NCBI GenBank assembly: GCA_017302655.1
Contig: JAFLDE010000020.1
Location: 1 to 56,773 of the forward strand
Length of the DNA stretch: 56,773 bases
Reading direction: 5' to 3'
Source: Burkholderiales bacterium
GTDB taxonomy: Bacteria > Pseudomonadota > Gammaproteobacteria > Burkholderiales > Burkholderiaceae_C
The notes beneath the pieces were generated by a model. The model saw nothing but the letters and a program-made list of their open reading frames with translations, searched no databases and had not been told where the DNA came from. This document shows positions 49,759-56,773 of the stretch, piece after piece. Each line of letters begins with the position of its first letter. The first letter of the stretch is position 1. The position numbers and the translations under genes are program-made.

Positions 49759-51933
49759 ATGACCCACGGAGTTCGAGGGATGGCAAGGGGCGCCCGCGTC
49801 CTCTTGCTGCTGGCGCTGCCCCTGCTGGCCGCCGCGTCGGGCGACCCGCTTGCCGAAGTGCGCGCGCTCATCGAGTCGGGCCGCTTGCACCAGGCGTCGG
49901 CACGCCTGCAGGCGCTGACTTCCGGTCCGTTGGCCCAAGGGGCTGAACAGCAGGCCCTGCGCGCACGCCTTACGCTGCAACTGGGGCGGCTTGACGAAGC
50001 CGAGGCCGCGCTGCTCGAAGCAGAACGTCTGGGCGCTGGCGGCAGCTTGCGCGCGCAGCGAGCCGAGCTTGCGCAGCGCCGCGGTCAAGGCGAGTTGGCG
50101 CGCACGCAGTGGCAGGCGCTCCAGCAGGATGACTCGGTGCCGCTGCTCGAACGCCAGCGCGCCAACCTGGAGCTGGCGGCGCTGGAGGAGCCAGGCCCAG
50201 GCCTTGCGCGACTGCGCGCGACCGAGCCGGGCCTGAGCGACGCCGCCCTGCTTTTGCGCTTGGCCGAACTGGCCCAAGCGGCACCGCTTGCTGACCCGCA
50301 GCTCGCCGAGCGCGCACTGCGGCGTGTCCGCGGCACATCGCTGCAGCGCGCCCAGGCCCTGCAGGCCCAAGCCGCATTGGTGGAGGCGAGCGGGCCTGCA
50401 CGCCGGGAGGAAGCCCTGCGGCTGAACCGCGAGGCGCTGGCCTTGGTGGACACGCTGCCCGATGCCCAGCAGGCTGAGCTGCGCGTATTGCTCGACTGGC
50501 GGGCCGCGCGCCTGGAGCCAGGTACGCCGTCCGCGCTCGCCTCCTTGCAACGCGCGGTGGCCCAGTTGGAAACCGTGCGCGACGACTGGCCGCTCAACGA
50601 CGAGACCGGTCGATCCACGCATCAAAGCCTGTTCCAACCGCTCTACCTGCAGCTGGCCGACGCGCTGCTGCGCCGTGCCGATGGAGCGCAGGGCGAGGAG
50701 CGCCAGGCTTGGCTGCGCCGCACGCGCGACGCGCTCGAGCAGCTCTACCAGGCCGAGCTGCAGGACTATCTGGGCGATCGATGCGAGGTCGATGCGGTGA
50801 AGGGAGAGGGCGCCAGCAGTGCCCTGCCGGCAGGCAGCGCCGCCATCTACCCACTGCTGCTGGCCGACCGCGTGGCGCTCCTGGTGGAAGACGCGAAAGG
50901 CTTGGACAGCTTCGCCAGTGCCGCCAGCCCGCAGGCCGTGCACGAGGCCGCCATGGTGCTGGCCAAGCGCCTTCGGGACCGTGCGCCCGGGTATTTGAGC
51001 GCTGCGCGCAGCCTGCATGACGCACTGGTGCAGCCCATCGCCTCCTGGCTGGCAGCGCGCGGCACACAGACTTTGGTCTGGGTCAATGACGGCCCGTTGC
51101 GCCTCGTGCCCATGGCTGCGCTCTACGACGGCGAGCGGCATCTGCTGGATCGATACCAGACCGCCAATGTGCTGGGCATGAGCATGACCAATACGCAAAC
51201 CGCTCGCATGGAGCGCGTGCAGGCCCTGGTGGCAGGCGCCGGCCGCTTCGGTGCCGTGGTGGATCGTTTGGCCAGCGAGACCTGGGCCCAGCCCTTGCGG
51301 CGCCAGCTGCTGGGCGCAGCGGCCGAGGCCGAGCCCGGCGCCACCCGCTCCTTGCAGGCGCAGCGCATGCGCGAGGCCTTGGAACTGCCCGGCGTGGCCG
51401 AGGAGGTCAAGACCCTGCAGAGACTGCTGCCCGGCCCAGTGCTGCAGGATGCCCGCTTCACCGTGCAGGGATTCAGCGGCCAGGTGCAAAAGGGCGGCCA
51501 CCGTGTGGTGCACATCGCCTCGCACGGTGTGTTCGGCGGCTCGGCGGCGACCAGCTTCCTGATGGCCTATGACGACCTGCTCACCCTGCCGAATCTTCAG
51601 AACCTGCTGCAGTCCGAATCGACGCGTCGGCAGCCGATCGAGCTGCTCACGCTGTCGGCCTGCCAGACCGCCGAGGGCAACGAGCGTGCGCCGCTGGGCC
51701 TCTCCGGCGCGGCGCTGAAGGCGCGCGCGCGCAGTGTGCTGGGCACGCTGTGGCCGGTGGACGACGCCGCCACCGTGCAACTCATGTCGGCCTTCTACGC
51801 CGGATGGACGGCGCGGCCCGAGCTCGGCAAGGCGGCTGCGCTGCGCGAGGCGCAGCGAACGTTGCTGCGGCAGGCCGACACCCGGCATCCCTACTACTGG
51901 GCGCCCTTCGCGCTGATTGGGAACTGGCAATGA
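49759..51933 (+). CDS. Exported CHAT-domain (caspase-like) protein
   Basis: 724 residues from the ATG at 49759; an ATG at 49780 and the in-frame ATG at 49720 are alternatives. The N-terminus (RVLLLLALPLLAAASG) is a signal peptide, so this CHAT protein is probably periplasmic, unlike the cytosolic TPR-CHAT proteases of CRISPR systems. Residues ~25-330 are helical with TPR-like repeats (ALIESGRLHQASARLQAL, LTLQLGRLDEAEAALLEAER). The C-terminal CHAT domain has the His/Cys dyad as His589 in HIASHGVF and Cys635 in TLSACQTAEG, both intact. It ends LGTLWPVDDAATVQLMSAFY and [11 protein letters not shown], typical of the family. The start of the exoprotein gene overlaps its stop. Confidence 0.9.
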   Translation: MTHGVRGMARGARVLLLLALPLLAAASGDPLAEVRALIESGRLHQASARLQALTSGPLAQGAEQQALRARLTLQLGRLDEAEAALLEAERLGAGGSLRAQRAELAQRRGQGELARTQWQALQQDDSVPLLERQRANLELAALEEPGPGLARLRATEPGLSDAALLLRLAELAQAAPLADPQLAERALRRVRGTSLQRAQALQAQAALVEASGPARREEALRLNREALALVDTLPDAQQAELRVLLDWRAARLEPGTPSALASLQRAVAQLETVRDDWPLNDETGRSTHQSLFQPLYLQLADALLRRADGAQGEERQAWLRRTRDALEQLYQAELQDYLGDRCEVDAVKGEGASSALPAGSAAIYPLLLADRVALLVEDAKGLDSFASAASPQAVHEAAMVLAKRLRDRAPGYLSAARSLHDALVQPIASWLAARGTQTLVWVNDGPLRLVPMAALYDGERHLLDRYQTANVLGMSMTNTQTARMERVQALVAGAGRFGAVVDRLASETWAQPLRRQLLGAAAEAEPGATRSLQAQRMREALELPGVAEEVKTLQRLLPGPVLQDARFTVQGFSGQVQKGGHRVVHIASHGVFGGSAATSFLMAYDDLLTLPNLQNLLQSESTRRQPIELLTLSACQTAEGNERAPLGLSGAALKARARSVLGTLWPVDDAATVQLMSAFYAGWTARPELGKAAALREAQRTLLRQADTRHPYYWAPFALIGNWQ

Positions 51934-54900
51934 AGCAAATTCGTCGCATCGCCCCTCGGCTGAGCCCTCTCGCCCTCCTGCTGGCCGCGGCGCTGGCGCA
52001 GGCACAGCAGAACAACCCCCCACCACCGCGACCCAGCAGCATCGTGGTGGATGGCAGCACCCTGGGCACTCAAGCCTTCGCACTGCAAGGCCCGGTCTAC
52101 TCGATTCCACAGGCATTGGGCCGCCTCAGCGGCGCCAACCTGTTCCACAGCTTCAAGCGCTTCGGGCTGGAATCCGGCGAGTCCGCCACGTTCAGCACGC
52201 AGACCGCCGGCATCGCCCACGTCATCAGCCGTGTCACCGGGGGTGAGGTATCGCAGATCAACGGCCGCATCAGCCTGCAGGCGGCGGCGGGTACGCCGGC
52301 CTTCTTTCTCATCAATCCAGCTGGCGTGGTGTTTGGCGAAGGCGCCAGCATCGACGTGCCGGGCGCCTTCCACGTCAGCACTGCGCCGCGTCTGCGCCTG
52401 GGCGGTGGCGAGAGCTTCGATACCTCCCAGGCCGACAGCAGCTTCAGCGCCGCTGCGCCCGAGGCTTTCGGCTTTCTCGGGGGCGCGCGGGCCGCGGCGC
52501 TCCAGTTGAACGGAACGGCGCAGTTGGTGGGCGCCACCGCCCAGGCCTTGAGCCTGAGTGCCGGCGACCTGCTCCTGCAGGGCGACCGCGTGTCCGCCAG
52601 CGGCGGACTGCGGCTGGCGGCTGCCGGCGCAGCAGCGGTAGACGTGCCGCTGGTCGGGGACTTGCCGGCTGCACTCGATGGCGGAATCCGCCTGACCGGT
52701 GGCGTGCGCGTGGGGGTGGTCACGCCGGGTGCCGCCGAAGCCGGTGCGCTGCTGCTGGGCGCGGGCGACCTGCAGCTTGACGGCGCCGCCGCATTGGTCA
52801 GCCAGACCCGCCCGGAAAGCAGCGGCACAGGTGGTGCCATCGACATCCGCCTGGGCCGTGACCTGCGCCTGTCGCAGGACGCCCGCATCGACACCGTGGC
52901 CACCGGCATCGGCCCCGGCGGCGCGCTCAATGTGCGGGCGCGCGATGCGGTGCTGGAGAGTGGGGCCTATGTGCAGACTCTGACCCTGGGAGCAGGCGCT
53001 GGAGGCGCGCTCGACCTGCAGCTCAGTGGCACGCTGGACGCCAGCGGTGGAGCGGGTCTGTACGGCGCCAGCTTTGGCCCTGGCGCCAGCGGAGCCCTCC
53101 GTGCGCAAGCCGTGCACATCCTGCTCAGCAGCGGGGCTTATGCCGAAGTCAACACCGACAGCGGTGGCGCCGGCAGCAGCCTGAGCCTGCTGGCAGACGG
53201 CGATCTGTGGCTCACCGGCGGGGCCTTCGTGAAGAACTTCGTCGATGGCAGTGGGCAGGGCGGGGATACCTGGCTGCGCGCCGGGGGCCAGATGCTGCTG
53301 CTCGGCGACGCCGGCGTCACCCAGACGGCGGCCGGCAGCGGCGCCAGCGGACGTCTGCGTCTGCAGGCCGGCGACTTGTTCATCGAATCCAGCCGGGTGA
53401 CGCACAGCAGCGACCGCTTCGGCGGCCTGACCGGGGCCACCGAGCTGCTCGCCGATGGCCTGCTCTACATGGACGCTGCACAACTGCTGGCGACCGTGCA
53501 ATCGGGCCAGGGTGGGGTGCTGCTGTTGCAGGGCAGCGAGCTGGTGCTGCGCAACGGCTCCCTGGTGCTGAACAGCGCGCAGGGTGAAGGCGCGCGCGCC
53601 GGCGACGTGCGCCTGTTGGCGGCCGGTCAGTTGGAGCTCAGTGGCAGCACCATCAGCAACATCGGCGTCACCGGCGGGCAAGCCGGCGATGTGCTGTTGC
53701 AGGGGCAAAGCCTGCTGGTGACCGATGCCAGCCAACTGCTCGCTCTGGGCGACCGGCGCGACGGCTTGGACGGTCGCTCTGGCAACCTCACGCTGCGCGC
53801 TGCGGGCACGCTCCGGGTGGAGAGCGACAGCTCGCTGAGTGCGAACACCGCCGGCCGTTTCGATGCCGGGTCGATCCGCCTGGAAGGCGGTACGGTGATC
53901 CTGAACCAGGCCACGCTCAACAGCGCCGCACTGGCCGACAGCACCGGGCATGCCGGTACCGTGGCTTTGGTGGCCACCGGCCTGTTGGATGTCCAGGGCA
54001 GCGGCATCAGCAGCGCCAGCTTCGGCACCGGTAACGCGGGTTTGCTGGATTTCAGTGGCGAAGACGTCCGCATCGGGCCGGGCAATTTCATCAACACGGC
54101 CACCGCCCCGGACGGCGGCCAGGGGGGACTGATCCGCGTGGCGGCCCGGCGCGACCTGGCCATCGCAGGCAGCGACACCCGGCTGACCAGCAGCACCTTC
54201 TCGGATCGCGGGGCGGCCGGCACGCTCGAACTCAGCGCGGGGCGCGACCTGCTGGTCGAGGGCAGCGTGCAAATGAACAGCTTCACCCAAGGCGCCGAGC
54301 GGGCCGGTGCCTTGAACCTGCAGGCCGGGCGCGACCTGACGGTGCGTGGCGCGTCCTTGCTGAGTTCGTTCAGCACCGGCAGCGGCGCTGCAGGGCAGCT
54401 GAACTTCCAGGCGGGGCGCGAGCTGCTGCTGACTGCGGGCGCGAACCTGTCCACCAACACCCTGGCCGACGGCTTGGGCGGCGCCATCACCTTGCGCGCG
54501 CCCACCGTGCGTGTGGAAGGCGACGCCACGGTCAGCTCCAGCACGCTGGGTGCCACGGGGAATGGTGATGCGGGCAGCGTGCTGCTGCAGGCCGACAGCC
54601 GCCTGCTGCTGGATCGCGCCAACGTGAATAGCCTGACCGGCGGCGCGGGTGACGCTGGCAGCCTGCGGCTGAGCGCGCCGGAGATTTTCATCAGCAACCG
54701 CTCGCAGCTGTTGGCCAGCGTGTTCCAGGGCGCCAGCGGCGAGGGCGGGGCGGTGCGCGTGCAGGCTGGTCGCTCGCTCACCGTGCAGGGGCAGAGTGTG
54801 ATCGACAGCAGCAGCTACGGCAGCGGCGCCGCCGGCGGCGTGTTGCTGGAGTCGGGTGGCAGCCTGGACTTGCTCGGCACCTCGGTGCTGAGCAGCCTGA

Positions 54901-56288
54901 CGACCGGTGCAGCGCCGGCTGGCACCGTGCAAGTGCAGGCTGCCGGGCGCTTGCAGATCGCCGGCGGCAGTCGGGTGGAAGCCAGCACCCTGGGCAGCGG
55001 GCCGGCCGGCAGCCTGCGTGCACAGGGCAGCGAGGTGCTGATCGACGGCGCCAGCCTGAACTCGTCCACTCTCGGGCCGGGCGCTGCCGGGCAGATCGAC
55101 GTGGTGGCTCAGCAAGCCCTGTTGATGCGCAACCAGGCCACCGTCACCGCGGTGGCCGGCGAGGACTCTGGCGGCCAGACCGGCAACGTCAACCTGCGTG
55201 CGGGCACCCTGCTGCGCCTGGAGAGCCGCAGCCAGGCCAGCACGGCCAACGGCGCCACCGTGGCGAACCCCGGGGCTTTGCGGCCCACGGTGCTGAGCCT
55301 GGTCGCGCCGGTGATTGAGTTGGACGGCGCCATCGTCAACGCCACCGCCACCGGCAACGCCAACGCCAGTCGCATCGACATCCAGGCCGGCGAGCGCTTG
55401 GACCTGAAAGACAGCAATGTGGCGACCGACGCCAACCGCGGCAACGGCGGCCCGGTGCGCGTGCAGGCCGGGCGGGGCATCCGGCTGAAGGACAGTGCGG
55501 TGACCACCTCGGTGAGTGGCGACCCAGGTGGCAATGGGGGCGACATTGAGGTGCAGACCGAGCTGCTGTTGCTCGACAACGGTTTCATCCAAGCCAACAC
55601 GGCGGCACGCGGCGCGAGTGGGGGCGATGTGCGCATCGACGTCGGGGCCGTGGTGGCGGCCGGCAATCGGCTGATGGTGGGCGGCGACCAGCCCTTGCGC
55701 TTCAACCGTGAGGGCCCGCGCATCAACGTGATCCAGGCAGCCGCGCCCGATGGCGTGGGCGGCCGGGTGGCGGTGAGCGGACAGGTCGACCTGGCCGGCA
55801 GCCTGGCGCTATTGGAGCGGCAACTGTTCGATCCCGGTGGTCTGGGGCGCAGCCCCTGCGCACGCACCGCCATGGTCGGCGCGGGGCGCGAGAACGAGGC
55901 CGATTCCAGCAACGGCGCGGAACTCTACGTCGTCACCGGCCAATCGCCGCGCCAGCTCGACCGCAACATGAGCACCGTCGGCCGCGTCGTGCAGGGCGTC
56001 GAATTGCTCAGCAGCCTGCCGCGCGGCACGGGACCGCTGGGTTTCTACGAAAAGGCGGAACAGCGCGTCGCTATCCGCAGCATCCGCCTCGCCGCCGACC
56101 TCAAGCCGGCCGAGCGCCTGAACCTGCAGGTGCTGCGCACCGACACCCCGCTGTTCACCGAACTGGTCGAAGCCCGCCGCAACCGCCGCGACGATTTCTA
56201 CAAGCGCCCGGCCGGTCACATCGACCTGTGCAACGTGCCGCTGCCGGTGCGGGAAGCGCCGCCGCCGGCGGCCAAGCCGAAGCGCTGA
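51930..56288 (+). CDS. TpsA-type filamentous haemagglutinin-like exoprotein, C-terminus replaced by a cyclophilin fragment
   Basis: 1452 codons, start overlapping the CHAT gene stop (ATGA). Signal peptide ([17 protein letters not shown]), then the TPS secretion domain: [57 protein letters not shown] and [15 protein letters not shown]. Residues ~250-1300 are a long beta-helix of short Gly/Ser/Leu repeats (A.G.L.L.AGRDL.V.G style). The expected exoprotein end ([10 protein letters not shown]) appears near residue 1307. From about residue 1310 (nt ~55,862) the frame continues as a cyclophilin C-terminal half. I judge the first ~1310 residues real and the tail foreign. The TpsB transporter usually found next to such genes is not in the window. 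Confidence 0.85.
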   Translation: MKQIRRIAPRLSPLALLLAAALAQAQQNNPPPPRPSSIVVDGSTLGTQAFALQGPVYSIPQALGRLSGANLFHSFKRFGLESGESATFSTQTAGIAHVISRVTGGEVSQINGRISLQAAAGTPAFFLINPAGVVFGEGASIDVPGAFHVSTAPRLRLGGGESFDTSQADSSFSAAAPEAFGFLGGARAAALQLNGTAQLVGATAQALSLSAGDLLLQGDRVSASGGLRLAAAGAAAVDVPLVGDLPAALDGGIRLTGGVRVGVVTPGAAEAGALLLGAGDLQLDGAAALVSQTRPESSGTGGAIDIRLGRDLRLSQDARIDTVATGIGPGGALNVRARDAVLESGAYVQTLTLGAGAGGALDLQLSGTLDASGGAGLYGASFGPGASGALRAQAVHILLSSGAYAEVNTDSGGAGSSLSLLADGDLWLTGGAFVKNFVDGSGQGGDTWLRAGGQMLLLGDAGVTQTAAGSGASGRLRLQAGDLFIESSRVTHSSDRFGGLTGATELLADGLLYMDAAQLLATVQSGQGGVLLLQGSELVLRNGSLVLNSAQGEGARAGDVRLLAAGQLELSGSTISNIGVTGGQAGDVLLQGQSLLVTDASQLLALGDRRDGLDGRSGNLTLRAAGTLRVESDSSLSANTAGRFDAGSIRLEGGTVILNQATLNSAALADSTGHAGTVALVATGLLDVQGSGISSASFGTGNAGLLDFSGEDVRIGPGNFINTATAPDGGQGGLIRVAARRDLAIAGSDTRLTSSTFSDRGAAGTLELSAGRDLLVEGSVQMNSFTQGAERAGALNLQAGRDLTVRGASLLSSFSTGSGAAGQLNFQAGRELLLTAGANLSTNTLADGLGGAITLRAPTVRVEGDATVSSSTLGATGNGDAGSVLLQADSRLLLDRANVNSLTGGAGDAGSLRLSAPEIFISNRSQLLASVFQGASGEGGAVRVQAGRSLTVQGQSVIDSSSYGSGAAGGVLLESGGSLDLLGTSVLSSLTTGAAPAGTVQVQAAGRLQIAGGSRVEASTLGSGPAGSLRAQGSEVLIDGASLNSSTLGPGAAGQIDVVAQQALLMRNQATVTAVAGEDSGGQTGNVNLRAGTLLRLESRSQASTANGATVANPGALRPTVLSLVAPVIELDGAIVNATATGNANASRIDIQAGERLDLKDSNVATDANRGNGGPVRVQAGRGIRLKDSAVTTSVSGDPGGNGGDIEVQTELLLLDNGFIQANTAARGASGGDVRIDVGAVVAAGNRLMVGGDQPLRFNREGPRINVIQAAAPDGVGGRVAVSGQVDLAGSLALLERQLFDPGGLGRSPCARTAMVGAGRENEADSSNGAELYVVTGQSPRQLDRNMSTVGRVVQGVELLSSLPRGTGPLGFYEKAEQRVAIRSIRLAADLKPAERLNLQVLRTDTPLFTELVEARRNRRDDFYKRPAGHIDLCNVPLPVREAPPPAAKPKR
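55862..56288 (+). other. C-terminal half of a cyclophilin-type peptidyl-prolyl isomerase, joined in frame
   Basis: From ~55,862 the frame reads [20 protein letters not shown], then [60 protein letters not shown] and [21 protein letters not shown] recognise this as the end of a cyclophilin-type PPIase family well represented in Xanthomonadaceae. It is unlike the Gly/Ser repeat sequence before it, and the N-terminal half of the isomerase is missing. The two genes that follow (a small unknown protein and a metallophosphoesterase) probably belong to the same donor DNA. Confidence 0.75.
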
Positions 56289-56293
56289 TCGCC

Positions 56294-56608
56294 ATGCGAG
56301 TCCTCGAGGTCGGGCCGAAGCCCGGTCGTGTCTGGGAGCTGGAAGTGTCCGGGCTTCTCAGCCGTTGGCGCCTCGTCGCCAGGTTGTTGCGGATTCCCGA
56401 CGTCCGCATCGTCGACCGACCCGGCGCATTCTCTTGGCTCCGCGAGGGCGTGTTCTGCGTCTTCGAGTACCAGGGCAGGCGCTTCGTCGCGGAAAAATTC
56501 GAAGGCGATGCATTCCAGATCCGCCCTGAAAGACGCGGCTGCATTCCTGAGCTGCAGGCCCTGGGGATGCAGCTCATCGCTCGATCTGCACTCCGATACG
56601 CCACCTGA
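56294..56608 (+). CDS. Small hypothetical protein
   Basis: 104 residues from the ATG at 56294, five bases after the cyclophilin stop. It is soluble and beta-rich (WELEVSGLLSRWRLVARLLR, FCVFEYQGRRFVAEKFEGDA). No family recognised. GC over 56,401-56,580 is about 63% by hand count, below the ~70% of most of the window, in keeping with this end deriving from a different genome than the rest. Confidence 0.55.
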   Translation: MRVLEVGPKPGRVWELEVSGLLSRWRLVARLLRIPDVRIVDRPGAFSWLREGVFCVFEYQGRRFVAEKFEGDAFQIRPERRGCIPELQALGMQLIARSALRYAT

Positions 56609-56662
56609 CCCTTCGACCAAGCGCCAATCGCGGCGCCCGCACATCGGGGCTAGCATCCGGGG

Positions 56663-56773
56663 ATGCGCATCGCCCTGCTCGCCGATCTGCACGCCAACCG
56701 CGAGGCCGGCGAGGCCTGTCTTGCCAGGCTCCGCCGCCTCGGTTTCGATCGGGCGATCGTGCTCGGCGACATC
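56663..56773 (+). CDS. Metallophosphoesterase, 5' end only
   Basis: The ATG at 56663 opens RIALLADLHANREAGEAC and continues to AIVLGDI at the window edge (37 codons). The D.H..... and GD motifs are the first two metal-binding blocks of calcineurin-like phosphoesterases of the YfcE/ApaH-like kind. The window ends before the GNH motif. It may form a unit with the small gene upstream. Confidence 0.75.
   Translation, partial: MRIALLADLHANREAGEACLARLRRLGFDRAIVLGDI

Noticed and set aside
51894-55592. A 1232-codon open frame on the minus strand opposite the exoprotein gene
   Set aside because: High GC suppresses stop codons; the frame is low-complexity (Ala, Gly, His, Gln) and mirrors the repeat structure of the real plus-strand exoprotein.
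51930-55860. DNA-level tandem repeats or a CRISPR-like array in the Gly/Ser-rich part of the exoprotein gene
   Set aside because: The periodicity is at protein level (beta-helix rungs); the nucleotide sequence shows no regular direct repeat with spacers.
51930-56288. A natural novel exoprotein-cyclophilin fusion protein
   Set aside because: The tail has a different character, lacks the isomerase N-terminal half, and is followed by genes atypical of the rest; an assembly join is simpler.

Overview
The window is about 68-70% GC, densely coded and free of rRNA, tRNA and IS transposase genes. Gene content and order suggest a betaproteobacterium of the order Burkholderiales, probably the Roseateles/Inhella/Rubrivivax side of the order. 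Supporting this are the paired cyanophycin synthetases with a linked ABC transporter and DUF1854 gene, aceK, the kdsD-kdsC-lptC cluster, the b561/YceI/YceI cluster, and frequent ATGA or GTGA stop-start overlaps. The placement is inferred from family knowledge, not from a database search.

Layout. 1-1.04 kb: a DUF6279-type lipoprotein (minus) that runs off the left edge through what reads as ribosomal protein S18, and a tiny repeat-containing membrane protein. 1.2-2.6 kb: an NTF2-like gene, a 270-bp palindromic element and a WYL regulator. 2.6-10.2 kb: the cyanophycin locus, with cphA and a shorter paralogue (minus) divergent from an ABC transporter and a DUF1854 gene (plus). 10.2-13.4 kb: small secreted proteins, an acyltransferase and rsuA. 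13.6-24.2 kb: a long plus-strand run of isovaleryl-CoA dehydrogenase, membrane protein, VOC protein, acetyltransferase, carbonic anhydrase, aceK, a ParE-type toxin-antitoxin pair, an SH3-repeat secreted protein, an APH-fold kinase, a hydrolase and a periplasmic binding protein. 24.2-26.5 kb: divergent P450 and AraC regulator. 26.6-31.1 kb: thiolase, SDR, NTF2-like protein, hypothetical protein and acyl-CoA dehydrogenase. 31.1-34.4 kb: diguanylate cyclase, DUF900 hydrolase, DsbA-fold isomerase and a small membrane protein. 34.5-37.5 kb: kdsD-kdsC-lptC-SDR (minus). 37.6-40.5 kb: AlkB-type hydroxylase, cytochrome b561 and two YceI proteins. 40.6-45.7 kb: a LytS-like kinase and a LytTR regulator separated by two membrane-protein genes. 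45.8-47.1 kb: a beta-helix protein. 47.2-56.3 kb: NarL regulator, hybrid kinase, CHAT caspase-like protein and a giant two-partner-secretion exoprotein. 56.3-56.8 kb: a small hypothetical protein and the start of a metallophosphoesterase.

Functional themes. The cyanophycin locus makes a nitrogen-storage polymer and carries two poorly understood accessory genes. The acyl-CoA dehydrogenases, thiolase, AlkB hydroxylase and P450 point to fatty, branched-chain or alkane carbon use. The 47-56 kb block looks like a two-component-controlled cell-surface module that pairs an exported CHAT protease-like protein with a TpsA-type exoprotein.

Caution. Both ends look chimeric. On the left, the lipoprotein frame passes into an S18 fragment of 43% GC next to 76% GC (counted by hand over adjacent 100-base blocks). 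On the right, the exoprotein frame passes into the C-terminal half of a cyclophilin of the kind I associate with Xanthomonadaceae. False joins in an assembly are the simplest explanation for both. The central part, roughly 110-55,850, looks like one coherent genome.
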